A stretch of DNA of 11,575 nt, taken from contig JAEOSY010000222.1 in the NCBI GenBank assembly GCA_016840125.1, forward strand, positions 1-11,575, written 5' to 3'. The position numbers were made by a program, and so were the translations under genes. The notes beneath the pieces were generated by a model, which did no database searches, was not told the DNA's origin, and saw only the letters and a program-made list of their open reading frames with translations. The stretch's first letter is position 1, and each line of letters opens with the position of its first letter. Shown here piece after piece: positions 1 through 6,318 of this stretch. Source of the DNA: Candidatus Helarchaeota archaeon (lineage in GTDB: Archaea; Asgardarchaeota; Lokiarchaeia; Helarchaeales; HEL-GB-A).

Positions 1-158
1 AAGTTGAAAAGTTTTCACAATTTCCTTGCCCTGAATGTAATAAACCGTTAAAACTCGCTATTCAATGTGATACATGCAAAAATTGGTTTAGTGTTTCAAA
101 GCCAGGTAAATATAACTGCCCAAAATGCAAAACAGTGATTGATGCTTCTAGTTATTGA
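1..158 (+). CDS. C-terminal end of a multi-zinc-ribbon protein (partial)
   Basis: The reading frame is already open at base 3 and ends at TGA 156-158; the start lies outside the window. About 51 residues are visible and contain three CxxC knuckles (CPEC, CDTC, CPKC) separated by short basic and aromatic stretches. That is the spacing of a rubredoxin-like or double zinc-ribbon tail in which pairs of CxxC bind zinc. Such tails are common in archaeal proteins of many functions, so the role of the whole protein cannot be told from this end. The last bases overlap the stop codon of the convergent acetyltransferase gene by 7 bases, which suggests tight packing. I am confident it is coding because of the periodic Cys pairs, but not of any function. 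Confidence 0.75.
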   Translation, partial: VEKFSQFPCPECNKPLKLAIQCDTCKNWFSVSKPGKYNCPKCKTVIDASSY

Positions 159-610
159 TAGATTTTTTCTGCGACAATGTAGTTCGGGGAAAATCCAAAT
201 TTTTCAACAAGCCCTAGCATGTAATCTTTAACGGCCATTAAAATATTAATACGGATCCGATTCACTTTCCAACTCTCCAAAATTTCAATTGCCTTGAAGG
301 CCATATCCCGTCCCGCACCCTTACCTTTATAATCTTTTCGAATGATAAAATCGTTTAAATAACCAACATATAAACCAGTTGATTCCAGCTTAGCGGTAAT
401 GAAGCCCATTCCAATGATCTCTTTGGTTTCCTTATCTTCAGCAATGATCGTTTGTCCTCTTGAATCTGGGCTAAAATATCTTAGTCTACTGGCCTTTTTC
501 CACTTTTCTTCATCAAATTTAACCTTGTAAGCTTCCTCGGAAAGCTGCCGCATTAGGTCCGTGGATGCTTCGTAGTCATCATCCCTGTAATTTCGAAACT
601 TTATGTTCAT
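152..610 (-). CDS. GNAT-family N-acetyltransferase
   Basis: This is a GCN5-related N-acetyltransferase, which moves an acetyl group from acetyl-CoA to an amine; the acceptor cannot be predicted. In the 152-residue product the acetyl-CoA-binding motif A is clear: the strand GYLNDFIIR is followed by the pyrophosphate loop KDYKGKGAGRDM, fitting the R/Q-x-x-G-x-G/A pattern, then a helix. A C-terminal KFGFSPNYI stretch matches the usual GFxx end of the fold. Length is normal for a single GNAT domain. The open frame extends 5' to a TTG at 625, but I prefer ATG at 610 because GAGG lies 9 bases upstream of it and the product then begins directly with the first beta strand (MNIKFRNY). The gene is divergent from nreA and overlaps the 3' end of the upstream partial gene by 7 bases. 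Confidence 0.88.
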   Translation of the reverse strand: MNIKFRNYRDDDYEASTDLMRQLSEEAYKVKFDEEKWKKASRLRYFSPDSRGQTIIAEDKETKEIIGMGFITAKLESTGLYVGYLNDFIIRKDYKGKGAGRDMAFKAIEILESWKVNRIRINILMAVKDYMLGLVEKFGFSPNYIVAEKIYQ

Positions 611-625
611 TTTAGACGCCCTCAA

Positions 626-729
626 TGTCTTTTTGCATTTAGAGCTTGTTTTATTTATCTAATAAAGATAATTATTTAAGTAATCTCGGCTCCATTCGTT
701 AATTAACTAAAGCAGGATAAGGCGAAGAA
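626..729. promoter_or_regulatory. Divergent promoter region between acetyltransferase and nreA
   Basis: This is an AT-rich spacer between two divergent genes. For nreA, a TATA-like stretch (ATTATTTAAGTA, about 672-683) lies roughly 50 bases before the ATG, leaving room for a short leader; AAGGCG just before 730 could serve as ribosome binding site. TAAATAAAA-like sequence on the minus strand around 648-660 could serve the acetyltransferase. A perfect palindrome GTTAATTAAC sits near 699-708 but is very AT-rich and may be chance. No experimental start is known. Confidence 0.4.
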
Positions 730-2007
730 ATGGTCCGTCCCAATCTTCCGAAAGGGCTCTGTGTGTTATGTAAGGGGTCTCGCAATTTATGTGGAAAAGA
801 TGTTTGTCCAATTATAATGAAGCAACAAGCATTAATCCCTATGAAAAAAATCGATTTTACTGCTAAAGATTTAGAACTTTTTGGATCTTCACCGCCCTCC
901 TTCTTTGTTGGACGTTTTAACTATCCGAATGTATTAGTAGGACCGATGCTTCCCCCCATGATCGGGAAGGGAGTGGAGATAGAAATCCTGGACAGCCCGC
1001 ATTTGTGGTATGGGAAACCAATCGAAGAACTCGTTTCATATCGGACGAAATTAATTCGCTCTGCATTTCGGATTAATGTTAAGAAGTTTCAGGATAGCAG
1101 GAGTTTAGAAACAAGTCAGGAGTTAGCGATGGCAGCACGTCCGGTGGATACCGAGGTGAAGTTCGAAAAAGAACCGAAGTTTAGGATCATTTTCGACAGT
1201 CATAGTCAGCCAATGGGACCCATCGGACATATTGAAAAATTGAATTTAGCTGAAAACCCGAAGGTAGACCTTTTTGTGGAAAAGGTAGTTCAAGATACCG
1301 ATTTCAAAGCAAGCTCAGGTGTGGGGTATTTGTATTCCGAAGGCTTACCCATTACTGATATTATACGCGTTCTTTCAGCAGGTTTACTTGGAGTCAAAAA
1401 GAATCGTCGGCTCGTTCCAACAAGGTGGTCCATTACAGCCACAGACGATATAGTTAGTAAACGTATAATAAAAGAAGTGAAATATTACCCAGAAATTAGT
1501 AAGTATCAAGTTTTTTCCTCGATCTATTTAGATAACAAATTTAACATCCTTCTACTACCGAAAGAATGGGGATTTGAGCAACTTGAAACTTGGAGTGGTA
1601 AGAGCTCATTCAATCCTCATAGGGAACCAGTGATAGTAGCTGATGCTGAGTTCTATAAAGGAAGAAAAACCTATGCCTCCCGAGTTACTGGTGCCTATTA
1701 CGCCGCACGTTTAGGGGTCGCTGAATATTTACACAAAATTAGAAAACAAGCCACAGCGGTGGTATTCAGAGAGGTTAGCAGTGGTTACATTGTCCCATTG
1801 GGGGTTTGGGTTATCAGAGAAACTGTCAGGGATGCCTTTAAACGCCCACCTATCATCTTTGAGACTCTAACTCAGGCATTGAGATATATCGGGAGTAATT
1901 TTCACACACCTCTACAGAGCTGGATGAAAAAGAGCGAAATTTTAGATAAAATTCGGAAACAACGAACTCTAATGGATTATATCAAGCATAAAACAAAATC
2001 TCAATGA
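730..2007 (+). CDS. nreA: NreA-family DNA repair protein with zinc finger and PIP motif
   Basis: The 425-residue product matches the archaeal Nre family, which is known to interact with the sliding clamp PCNA and to contribute to resistance to DNA damage in haloarchaea. The N-terminus carries the family's four-Cys zinc motif: C11, C14, C21 and C26 in LCVLCKGSRNLCGKDVCP. Family-typical blocks follow, such as FVGRFNYPNVLVGPM, HSQPMGPIGH and VPTRWSITATDD. Near the C-terminus QRTLMDYI (411-418) fits the PCNA-interacting pattern Q-x-x-L-x-x-Y. ATG 730 is preceded by AAGGCG and gives a product that starts just before the zinc motif, as expected. It appears to lead a same-strand run of four genes. 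The enzymatic activity of the family is not settled; the family call itself is strong. Confidence 0.93.
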   Translation: MVRPNLPKGLCVLCKGSRNLCGKDVCPIIMKQQALIPMKKIDFTAKDLELFGSSPPSFFVGRFNYPNVLVGPMLPPMIGKGVEIEILDSPHLWYGKPIEELVSYRTKLIRSAFRINVKKFQDSRSLETSQELAMAARPVDTEVKFEKEPKFRIIFDSHSQPMGPIGHIEKLNLAENPKVDLFVEKVVQDTDFKASSGVGYLYSEGLPITDIIRVLSAGLLGVKKNRRLVPTRWSITATDDIVSKRIIKEVKYYPEISKYQVFSSIYLDNKFNILLLPKEWGFEQLETWSGKSSFNPHREPVIVADAEFYKGRKTYASRVTGAYYAARLGVAEYLHKIRKQATAVVFREVSSGYIVPLGVWVIRETVRDAFKRPPIIFETLTQALRYIGSNFHTPLQSWMKKSEILDKIRKQRTLMDYIKHKTKSQ

Positions 2008-2074
2008 ATTCCCAAATTACTGTTATTAAACAAACCAAAATGATTTTAAAAGAGGAGATGTTTTTTAAAAAGTA

Positions 2075-2938
2075 ATGAAACATTTCCTGACGAAGTTAAT
2101 TCAAAACAAACCAGATCCGAGTGTTCATCGACGGTTTATCAAATTTAGCAAAGGCGAGTTTCCAAATGGGGGACCAGTCCTTCGCGTAAAAACAACGAAG
2201 AAGAAAACCTTAGCAATAAATGGGAGCTTCGAGTATGAGGATTTGGTGGGCTATTATGTAGCGAGTAATTTACCTAATGAGAATTTTAATGTGGGGGGAA
2301 ACATCTATACCCAACCGCGAGTGCAATTAGACTGGCTCCAAGAGGATTTAGAGGAATTGTCACTAGATGGAGGATGGGAAAAGGGGAAACGAGATTTAAA
2401 GAAATTATTCGTGCGACCGATGAATTTAAATCTCACACCAGAGAAAATCACCCGAATCTATGAAAAATTAGCTCCAACCTGTTTTCTTTTACTTACATTC
2501 AATCCAGAAAAGGGAAAGGAATGGACATTCAAAACGGGGGAGAAAATTCCACCTCTGAAAAAAACTTTTGGAAAGGCGGACCCCTATGCAGGATGCAAGC
2601 CCGATAAAAGAGTGAAGTGTAAAGATGCAGATTTATGCCAGAAGAGCGGAATTTGTATAAGTGACCGCACTAAATTCTTTCGAGTGAAGACAGGATATTT
2701 AGAAGAATTCACGGAATTCTTTGAACTCTTCCTCCCAGATTTCCCAGAAATCCACCAATCATTTAATGAATTATTAATTGTTAATCAATATACCATCAAT
2801 GGTTTAGTATTTCCAGAAAACAAAGAGTCGCTTTCATCCCAAGAACTCAGAGAAAAAATTAAAAAAGCAGGATTTGTTGAAAGAATCGTATATGTAGATG
2901 GTAAAATGCATACTAAAAAAGTGGATTTTACTGTATAA
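2075..2938 (+). CDS. Uncharacterised archaeal protein with a four-Cys cluster
   Basis: I do not recognise a named function for this 287-residue protein. It looks like a conserved archaeal family: the N-terminus (MKHFLTKLIQNKPDPSVHRR then FIKFSKGEF) is a pattern I recall from unannotated archaeal proteins, but I cannot verify that here. The clearest feature is a Cys cluster at C174, C182, C188 and C194 (CX7CX5CX5C) in a Lys/Asp-rich segment, which could hold zinc or an iron-sulfur cluster. The rest is soluble, mixed alpha/beta, with no signal peptide or membrane helix. The stop of a five-codon frame overlaps the start as TAATG; the purine-rich GAGGAG site is 17 bases upstream, further than usual. 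The frame has a stop at 2066, so ATG 2075 is the only standard start. It lies 67 bases after nreA and 20 before the membrane protein. Confidence 0.85.
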   Translation: MKHFLTKLIQNKPDPSVHRRFIKFSKGEFPNGGPVLRVKTTKKKTLAINGSFEYEDLVGYYVASNLPNENFNVGGNIYTQPRVQLDWLQEDLEELSLDGGWEKGKRDLKKLFVRPMNLNLTPEKITRIYEKLAPTCFLLLTFNPEKGKEWTFKTGEKIPPLKKTFGKADPYAGCKPDKRVKCKDADLCQKSGICISDRTKFFRVKTGYLEEFTEFFELFLPDFPEIHQSFNELLIVNQYTINGLVFPENKESLSSQELREKIKKAGFVERIVYVDGKMHTKKVDFTV

Positions 2939-2958
2939 TAGAGTGGTGCAAGCTGAGA

Positions 2959-3159
2959 ATGACATGGGCAAGTCCGTATCCGGTATTAGGGGTTCTCTTT
3001 CTTTTATGTGGAACAATTGTGATGATCTGGTTTATCATTCATGTTGAAAAGGGTTTTCGATTTTCAGGTAAGAAATCGACCGCGGCGATAATAATGGCCT
3101 CTACTTTTTTCGCCTTTGGTATTGAATTTATACTCATTTCTTTAGGAGCAATGAGTTAA
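2959..3159 (+). CDS. Small two-helix membrane protein
   Basis: This 66-residue product has two strongly hydrophobic segments, about residues 7-30 (PVLGVLFLLCGTIVMIWFII core) and 42-63 (IIMASTFFAFGIEFILIS core). They are joined by a short basic loop (EKGFRFSGKKST), so the protein is predicted to be a small integral membrane hairpin with the loop facing the cytoplasm by the positive-inside rule. The ATG is preceded by a GCTGAG purine-rich stretch. It sits 20 bases after the Cys-cluster gene and 27 before the MetE-like gene, on the same strand, so co-transcription is likely. A minus-strand frame across 2834-3016 is a shadow. No family is recognised; its clean hydrophobic pattern and position in the gene run are the reasons to believe it. 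Confidence 0.7.
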   Translation: MTWASPYPVLGVLFLLCGTIVMIWFIIHVEKGFRFSGKKSTAAIIMASTFFAFGIEFILISLGAMS

Positions 3160-3186
3160 TTTTGAATTAAAAGAATACGTGGTTTT

Positions 3187-4344
3187 TTGTCTTTAAATTT
3201 AGGAACAACAGGAATAGGATCACACCCCATTAATGAGCCCAAAAAAGTAATTAATGATATTTTTAACTCTACCATTACACATCCTTATGTTCCACAACTA
3301 AGTAACGAAGAAATGATAGTCCAATTTCATCATGAATTCCCTGGACTTTCTGTTTTTAAAGGGAGTCCGATATTGGATCTTAATACTCCGCATTTTGAAG
3401 ATAAGTTGAGAGAATTTAAGGGAAAATTAAAAATGAAATCGCTTTTAATCCATCCACATGGATTAGAAATTCAGTCTGATTTTTTTCAATCACTATTTAT
3501 TTTTTCTGAAATGCTGATGAAATCCTCAGCGCCCTACAATGGGATAAAATGCCAAATAACAGGACCAATTACAGAAGCAGCGAGTATAAAATTAAAGCCA
3601 GGAGGAGGAAAACTTATTCGAGATGATGAATTTTTTGCTTTAATTGTAGATCATACAGCCGAAATCGCACATTGGCTTTCTGCATACCTACTAAAAGTTG
3701 CAAACTCTAAAAAGATCCCAAGTTCAAATGTTATTCTTTTCATAGATGAGCCATTATTCCCTTTATCGGTTGAAAATGATATTTCATACGATGATGCTCT
3801 AGGAAAGCTTTCGAGAGTGCTCCAATTAATTCAATGCAAGAAGGGTATTCATATTTGTGATAATCCCATAACAGTACTGGATAGCATTTTGAAAATTCCA
3901 ATTGATCTGTTCTCTTTTGATGCTATAAGATATCCTGATTCCTTAAAAAACACAAAAATTGAGGTATTGCAAAATTATATAGAAAGGGGCGGGGGATTTG
4001 CATTTGGTCTGACACCGAACACGCCTGAAAGCTTATTTGGAGTGCAAAATCTTACAGAAATTATTAAAGGTGAAACAAATCCGAGTGTTTTTTTTCCGAC
4101 ACCGGATGAGCTGATTCATACGTTACAAAAAAACATTCATCCGCTTTCAAAAAAAGACATTCCAATACGAAAACTACTCGCTAATTCCTTGCTTACACCT
4201 GCGTGTGGCTTCCGCAGTTTTAATATCCCTACACCCGAAGAGGGAGAGCAAATAGTAAAGAAATTGTTAGAGATCCAAGAACAAGCAGCGCAGAAATTAA
4301 GAGCTACATATCACTTAAATCTTGATAAAAAAGAGAAAATATAG
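3187..4344 (+). CDS. MetE-like (core) methionine synthase, UROD/MetE superfamily
   Basis: The 385-residue product resembles the cobalamin-independent methionine synthase catalytic domain, which methylates homocysteine to methionine. Hallmarks are TTGIGSHP at residues 7-14, IDEP around 186-189 (catalytic barrel), HIC at 222-224 and PACGF with C340. H222, C224 and C340 match three zinc ligands of MetE; the fourth, normally Glu in a D-x-I-S-x-E context, is D245 in DLFSFDAIR. Archaeal MetE proteins lack the N-terminal half of the bacterial enzyme, and some methanogen forms take the methyl group from methylcobalamin rather than methyltetrahydrofolate, so the donor here is open. Start: the frame opens after TGA 3163-3165 and TTG 3187 is the only usual start before the conserved N-terminal motif; the SD is weak. 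It converges on the SAM synthetase gene, the next step of the pathway. Confidence 0.85.
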   Translation: MSLNLGTTGIGSHPINEPKKVINDIFNSTITHPYVPQLSNEEMIVQFHHEFPGLSVFKGSPILDLNTPHFEDKLREFKGKLKMKSLLIHPHGLEIQSDFFQSLFIFSEMLMKSSAPYNGIKCQITGPITEAASIKLKPGGGKLIRDDEFFALIVDHTAEIAHWLSAYLLKVANSKKIPSSNVILFIDEPLFPLSVENDISYDDALGKLSRVLQLIQCKKGIHICDNPITVLDSILKIPIDLFSFDAIRYPDSLKNTKIEVLQNYIERGGGFAFGLTPNTPESLFGVQNLTEIIKGETNPSVFFPTPDELIHTLQKNIHPLSKKDIPIRKLLANSLLTPACGFRSFNIPTPEEGEQIVKKLLEIQEQAAQKLRATYHLNLDKKEKI

Positions 4345-4352
4345 CAATTAAG

Positions 4353-4359
4353 AAAAAAA
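4353..4359 (-). terminator. Poly-U terminator of the SAM synthetase gene
   Basis: Seven A residues on the plus strand read as T7 on the minus strand, within 15 bases after the stop of the SAM synthetase gene. Archaeal intrinsic termination relies on U-runs, so this short gap between convergent genes is a plausible terminator. Confidence 0.4.
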
Positions 4360-4367
4360 TAGAGTAT

Positions 4368-5582
4368 TTACCAGACTGTAACTTTCTTATGTAAGAATAA
4401 GTCTGTCATTGTTGTAATATTAGCTAGTTTTTCTTGGACAATTTTATCGGCTTCATATTGTATAGTATTCCAACTTGCATCATCTTCGGGAAGAATACTA
4501 ACAGATGCGACTAGTGGTTCGCTAATTGGTTTTCCTATCTGACTTAATATTCTAGCTTCAACTTGTTTTGCGCCTTTTACATTATCCGCTATTTCACCTG
4601 CACAGATGCCAGCAAGGACGTTATATATTTTTCCTACATGCGAAATGGGATTTTTTCCAGCCGCGGCTTCAAGTGACATTGGACGATTTGGAGTAATTAA
4701 GCCATTAGTTCTGTTTCCGCGACCTACTTGCCCGTCATCGCCACTTTCAGCGGAAGTACCTGTGACGGTGATATAAACCGTTCCCTTTTCGATGATATCT
4801 GCAGAATTGACATCCACGTTAACATTGAAACTTGGATCAACTATCTTCGGAACTTGATTAAGGATTTCATCAGAAATATCCTGTTTAATAGAAACATACG
4901 CATCGATATCATCTATTACTTGTGAAATCATAGCTGTAGCAACCGTTAGGTTGATATTTTTACCTTGTCTAAAACCCATAACTTTAATATCTTCTCCAAT
5001 GGCGGGAATTCGTTGTATGGCCTCCTTCTGTAAAAACTGCTCAATCCCATGAACTAATTTTTCAGTATTTGACCAAGGAGCGTGTGATACCCCAAAGGAT
5101 GTATCATTTGCAAAAGGAATCTGCTTGCGATAATCGAAGAGTCCTACTAGGTCTTGGCTACCTGGTTTGACTTTACAGTCAATAATAATGTCGGTTTTCA
5201 AATTCATATATCTAAAGGTCTCTTCAATTGTTTCAGTTATCGCCTCTCTAGCAAGCCGATGGATCGGTACCTTTTCAAGTTTGCCGTCCTTAATCACATC
5301 ACAAATAGCTCTCCCGATCAGAGCAAAATAGATCGGTTCCACAACTAAGCCACCACCAAATTTTGGTAATGCTCGACCTCCTACCAGAGCTGCTTTATCA
5401 ACGTTATGATGAAGAACAGTATCAAATTGCTCTAAATAATGCAAGCTCAATTTCCTAGAAAGGGCCTCAGCCGCGTTGTCACACATTGAGTCCGGGTGAC
5501 CAGCACCCTTTCTTTCGACCATTTCAATTTCTACATCTTCAATATGTCTTCCGATAAGCTTTTCTACCTTAACATTTGCCAT
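4368..5582 (-). CDS. metK: Archaeal-type S-adenosylmethionine synthetase
   Basis: This enzyme makes S-adenosylmethionine from methionine and ATP. The 404-residue product is the archaeal form (distinct in sequence from the bacterial/eukaryotic MetK, about 400 residues). It shows [13 protein letters not shown] at 23-35, [12 protein letters not shown] at 58-69, the central [11 protein letters not shown] block from residue 281 and [20 protein letters not shown] downstream, all characteristic of the family with no missing motif. The ATG is preceded by AGTGAAG as SD. It is convergent with the MetE-like gene, which makes its substrate. The upstream side is a long, partly foreign-looking spacer. Several plus-strand frames inside it are shadows. 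Some archaeal databases call this gene mat rather than metK. Confidence 0.97.
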   Translation of the reverse strand: MANVKVEKLIGRHIEDVEIEMVERKGAGHPDSMCDNAAEALSRKLSLHYLEQFDTVLHHNVDKAALVGGRALPKFGGGLVVEPIYFALIGRAICDVIKDGKLEKVPIHRLAREAITETIEETFRYMNLKTDIIIDCKVKPGSQDLVGLFDYRKQIPFANDTSFGVSHAPWSNTEKLVHGIEQFLQKEAIQRIPAIGEDIKVMGFRQGKNINLTVATAMISQVIDDIDAYVSIKQDISDEILNQVPKIVDPSFNVNVDVNSADIIEKGTVYITVTGTSAESGDDGQVGRGNRTNGLITPNRPMSLEAAAGKNPISHVGKIYNVLAGICAGEIADNVKGAKQVEARILSQIGKPISEPLVASVSILPEDDASWNTIQYEADKIVQEKLANITTMTDLFLHKKVTVW

Positions 5583-5700
5583 GCGTCTTCACTCTGCCGA
5601 AAATGTATTTACTTCCATCTCATAATTCCACAAAATATTATCTTTAATAACATTGACCGAAACTCTAATTAGTTCCGCACAATATCATTTTCGATTATCT
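5583..5700 (-). promoter_or_regulatory. Upstream region of metK with repeated ATTATCTTT
   Basis: This is an AT-rich leader of metK. On the minus strand TTATTAAAGATAATATTTT (about 5632-5650) lies some 50-65 bases before the ATG and is the best TATA-like site. The 13-mer ATTATCTTTAATA occurs exactly at 5637-5649 and again at 5694-5706, and its first nine bases recur at 5722-5730. The repeats could be regulator sites or simply low-complexity sequence. No riboswitch fold was recognised. Confidence 0.35.
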
Positions 5701-5919
5701 TTAATATTTTTTTGATCTATAATTATCTTTCGGATACGTGGATACCGTACTCCGGATACCATCGAACGCCTGCCTCACTATTTCATTGCCGTCTTGAACG
5801 GTGGTATGACACCATTCGTTCACGATTCGTTCGTTGATGGAGTTGAGGCGGATGGTACGGGCGTAAATTACGTTGAGGGGAGGGAGATCGCGTGATAGAC
5901 CGTCTCCAGAACTACCCAT
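5701..5919 (-). pseudogene. Remnant coding fragment B, carrying motif copy 2
   Basis: An open frame of 72 residues begins at ATG 5919 and ends at TAA 5701-5703. Its second half, NERIVNEWCHTTVQDGNEIV followed by RQAFDGIRST, is clearly related to the segment at 5972-6067: 15 of 27 aligned residues are identical. Differences between the copies fall often at third codon positions of the minus frame, which argues that the minus strand was coding. The frame is closed a few codons upstream of the ATG by TAG and there is no convincing SD, so this is more likely the 3' end of a decayed gene than a complete small gene. I do not recognise the family. Base composition is richer in GC than the neighbouring genes, pointing to foreign or mobile origin (inference). 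Confidence 0.45.
5757..5852 (-). repeat. Diverged direct repeat, copy 2
   Basis: This copy aligns without gaps to 5972-6067, 215 bases away in the same orientation. Over the first 90 bases 57 are identical by hand count, and 25 of the first 30. The shared protein motif on the minus strand is IV(N/D)EW..TT....EIVR(Q/K)AF..IR.T. Confidence 0.7.
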
Positions 5920-6317
5920 AGCAAGCTACAGGTACGATAAGATGCCCTGCTCTGATTGAATGTATTTCTTATATCATGAAACGCCTTCCTCACTATTTCC
6001 TTATTAGCTGAAGTGGTAGTCTGCTCCCACTCATCCACAATACATCCAATGATCTCGTCTAGGTGTCTTTGGCATGCACCACTTCTGCTAAATAGCTTGA
6101 ACTCTCGCAGGGTCTGCCAAATTTCGTCCTTGTGATGTCGGAAATGGGTATTCTCCCACCACCTCTCGGTAGTGCTCTCCCGGTGGGCGATGTATCGCCA
6201 GAGCAGGGTTTCAATGTACTGCCAATGGTCAGGAATCTCCCAGTTGAAGGGGTGGGGAGTATTCGCCTCCCAGATCGCGAACTGTGCCGAGAGGTTAAGG
6301 AGAATTAAAGAGCAAAA
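5871..6317 (-). pseudogene. Remnant coding fragment A, Trp-rich, without a start codon
   Basis: The minus strand is open from the end of the 716-residue gene (stop in this frame at 6327-6329) down to TAA 5868-5870, about 150 codons, yet it has no ATG and no TTG/GTG before the motif region. The inferred protein is rich in Trp and charge: segments such as NWEIPDHWQYIETLLWRYIA, HRESTTERWWENTHFRHHKD and EIWQTLREFKLFSR, then the repeated motif CIVDEWEQTTTSANKEIVRK. This looks like the C-terminal portion of a real protein that lost its 5' end, not random open sequence. Beyond about 5970 the frame is uncertain because fragment B takes over in another frame. Transposase or other mobile-gene origin is possible, but I saw no catalytic motif, terminal inverted repeat or clear target duplication. 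The stretch is GC-rich (99 of 180 bases G or C in 6121-6300). Confidence 0.5.
5972..6067 (-). repeat. Diverged direct repeat, copy 1
   Basis: Partner of 5757-5852, in the same orientation. It encodes IVDEWEQTTTSANKEIVRKA within fragment A. Two copies 215 bases apart suggest either tandem domains of one ancestral protein or the ends of two related genes left side by side. Confidence 0.7.
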
Positions 6318-6318
6318 A

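Noticed and set aside
611..625. TTG 625 as the acetyltransferase start
   Set aside because: It overlaps the GAGG that is well placed for ATG 610, and the extra five residues add nothing to the fold.
4728..5348. Plus-strand open frames opposite metK
   Set aside because: They are shadows of the strongly conserved metK frame and show no protein features of their own.
5583..5700. SAM riboswitch in the metK leader
   Set aside because: The leader is short and AT-rich with no paired stems resembling a known SAM riboswitch.
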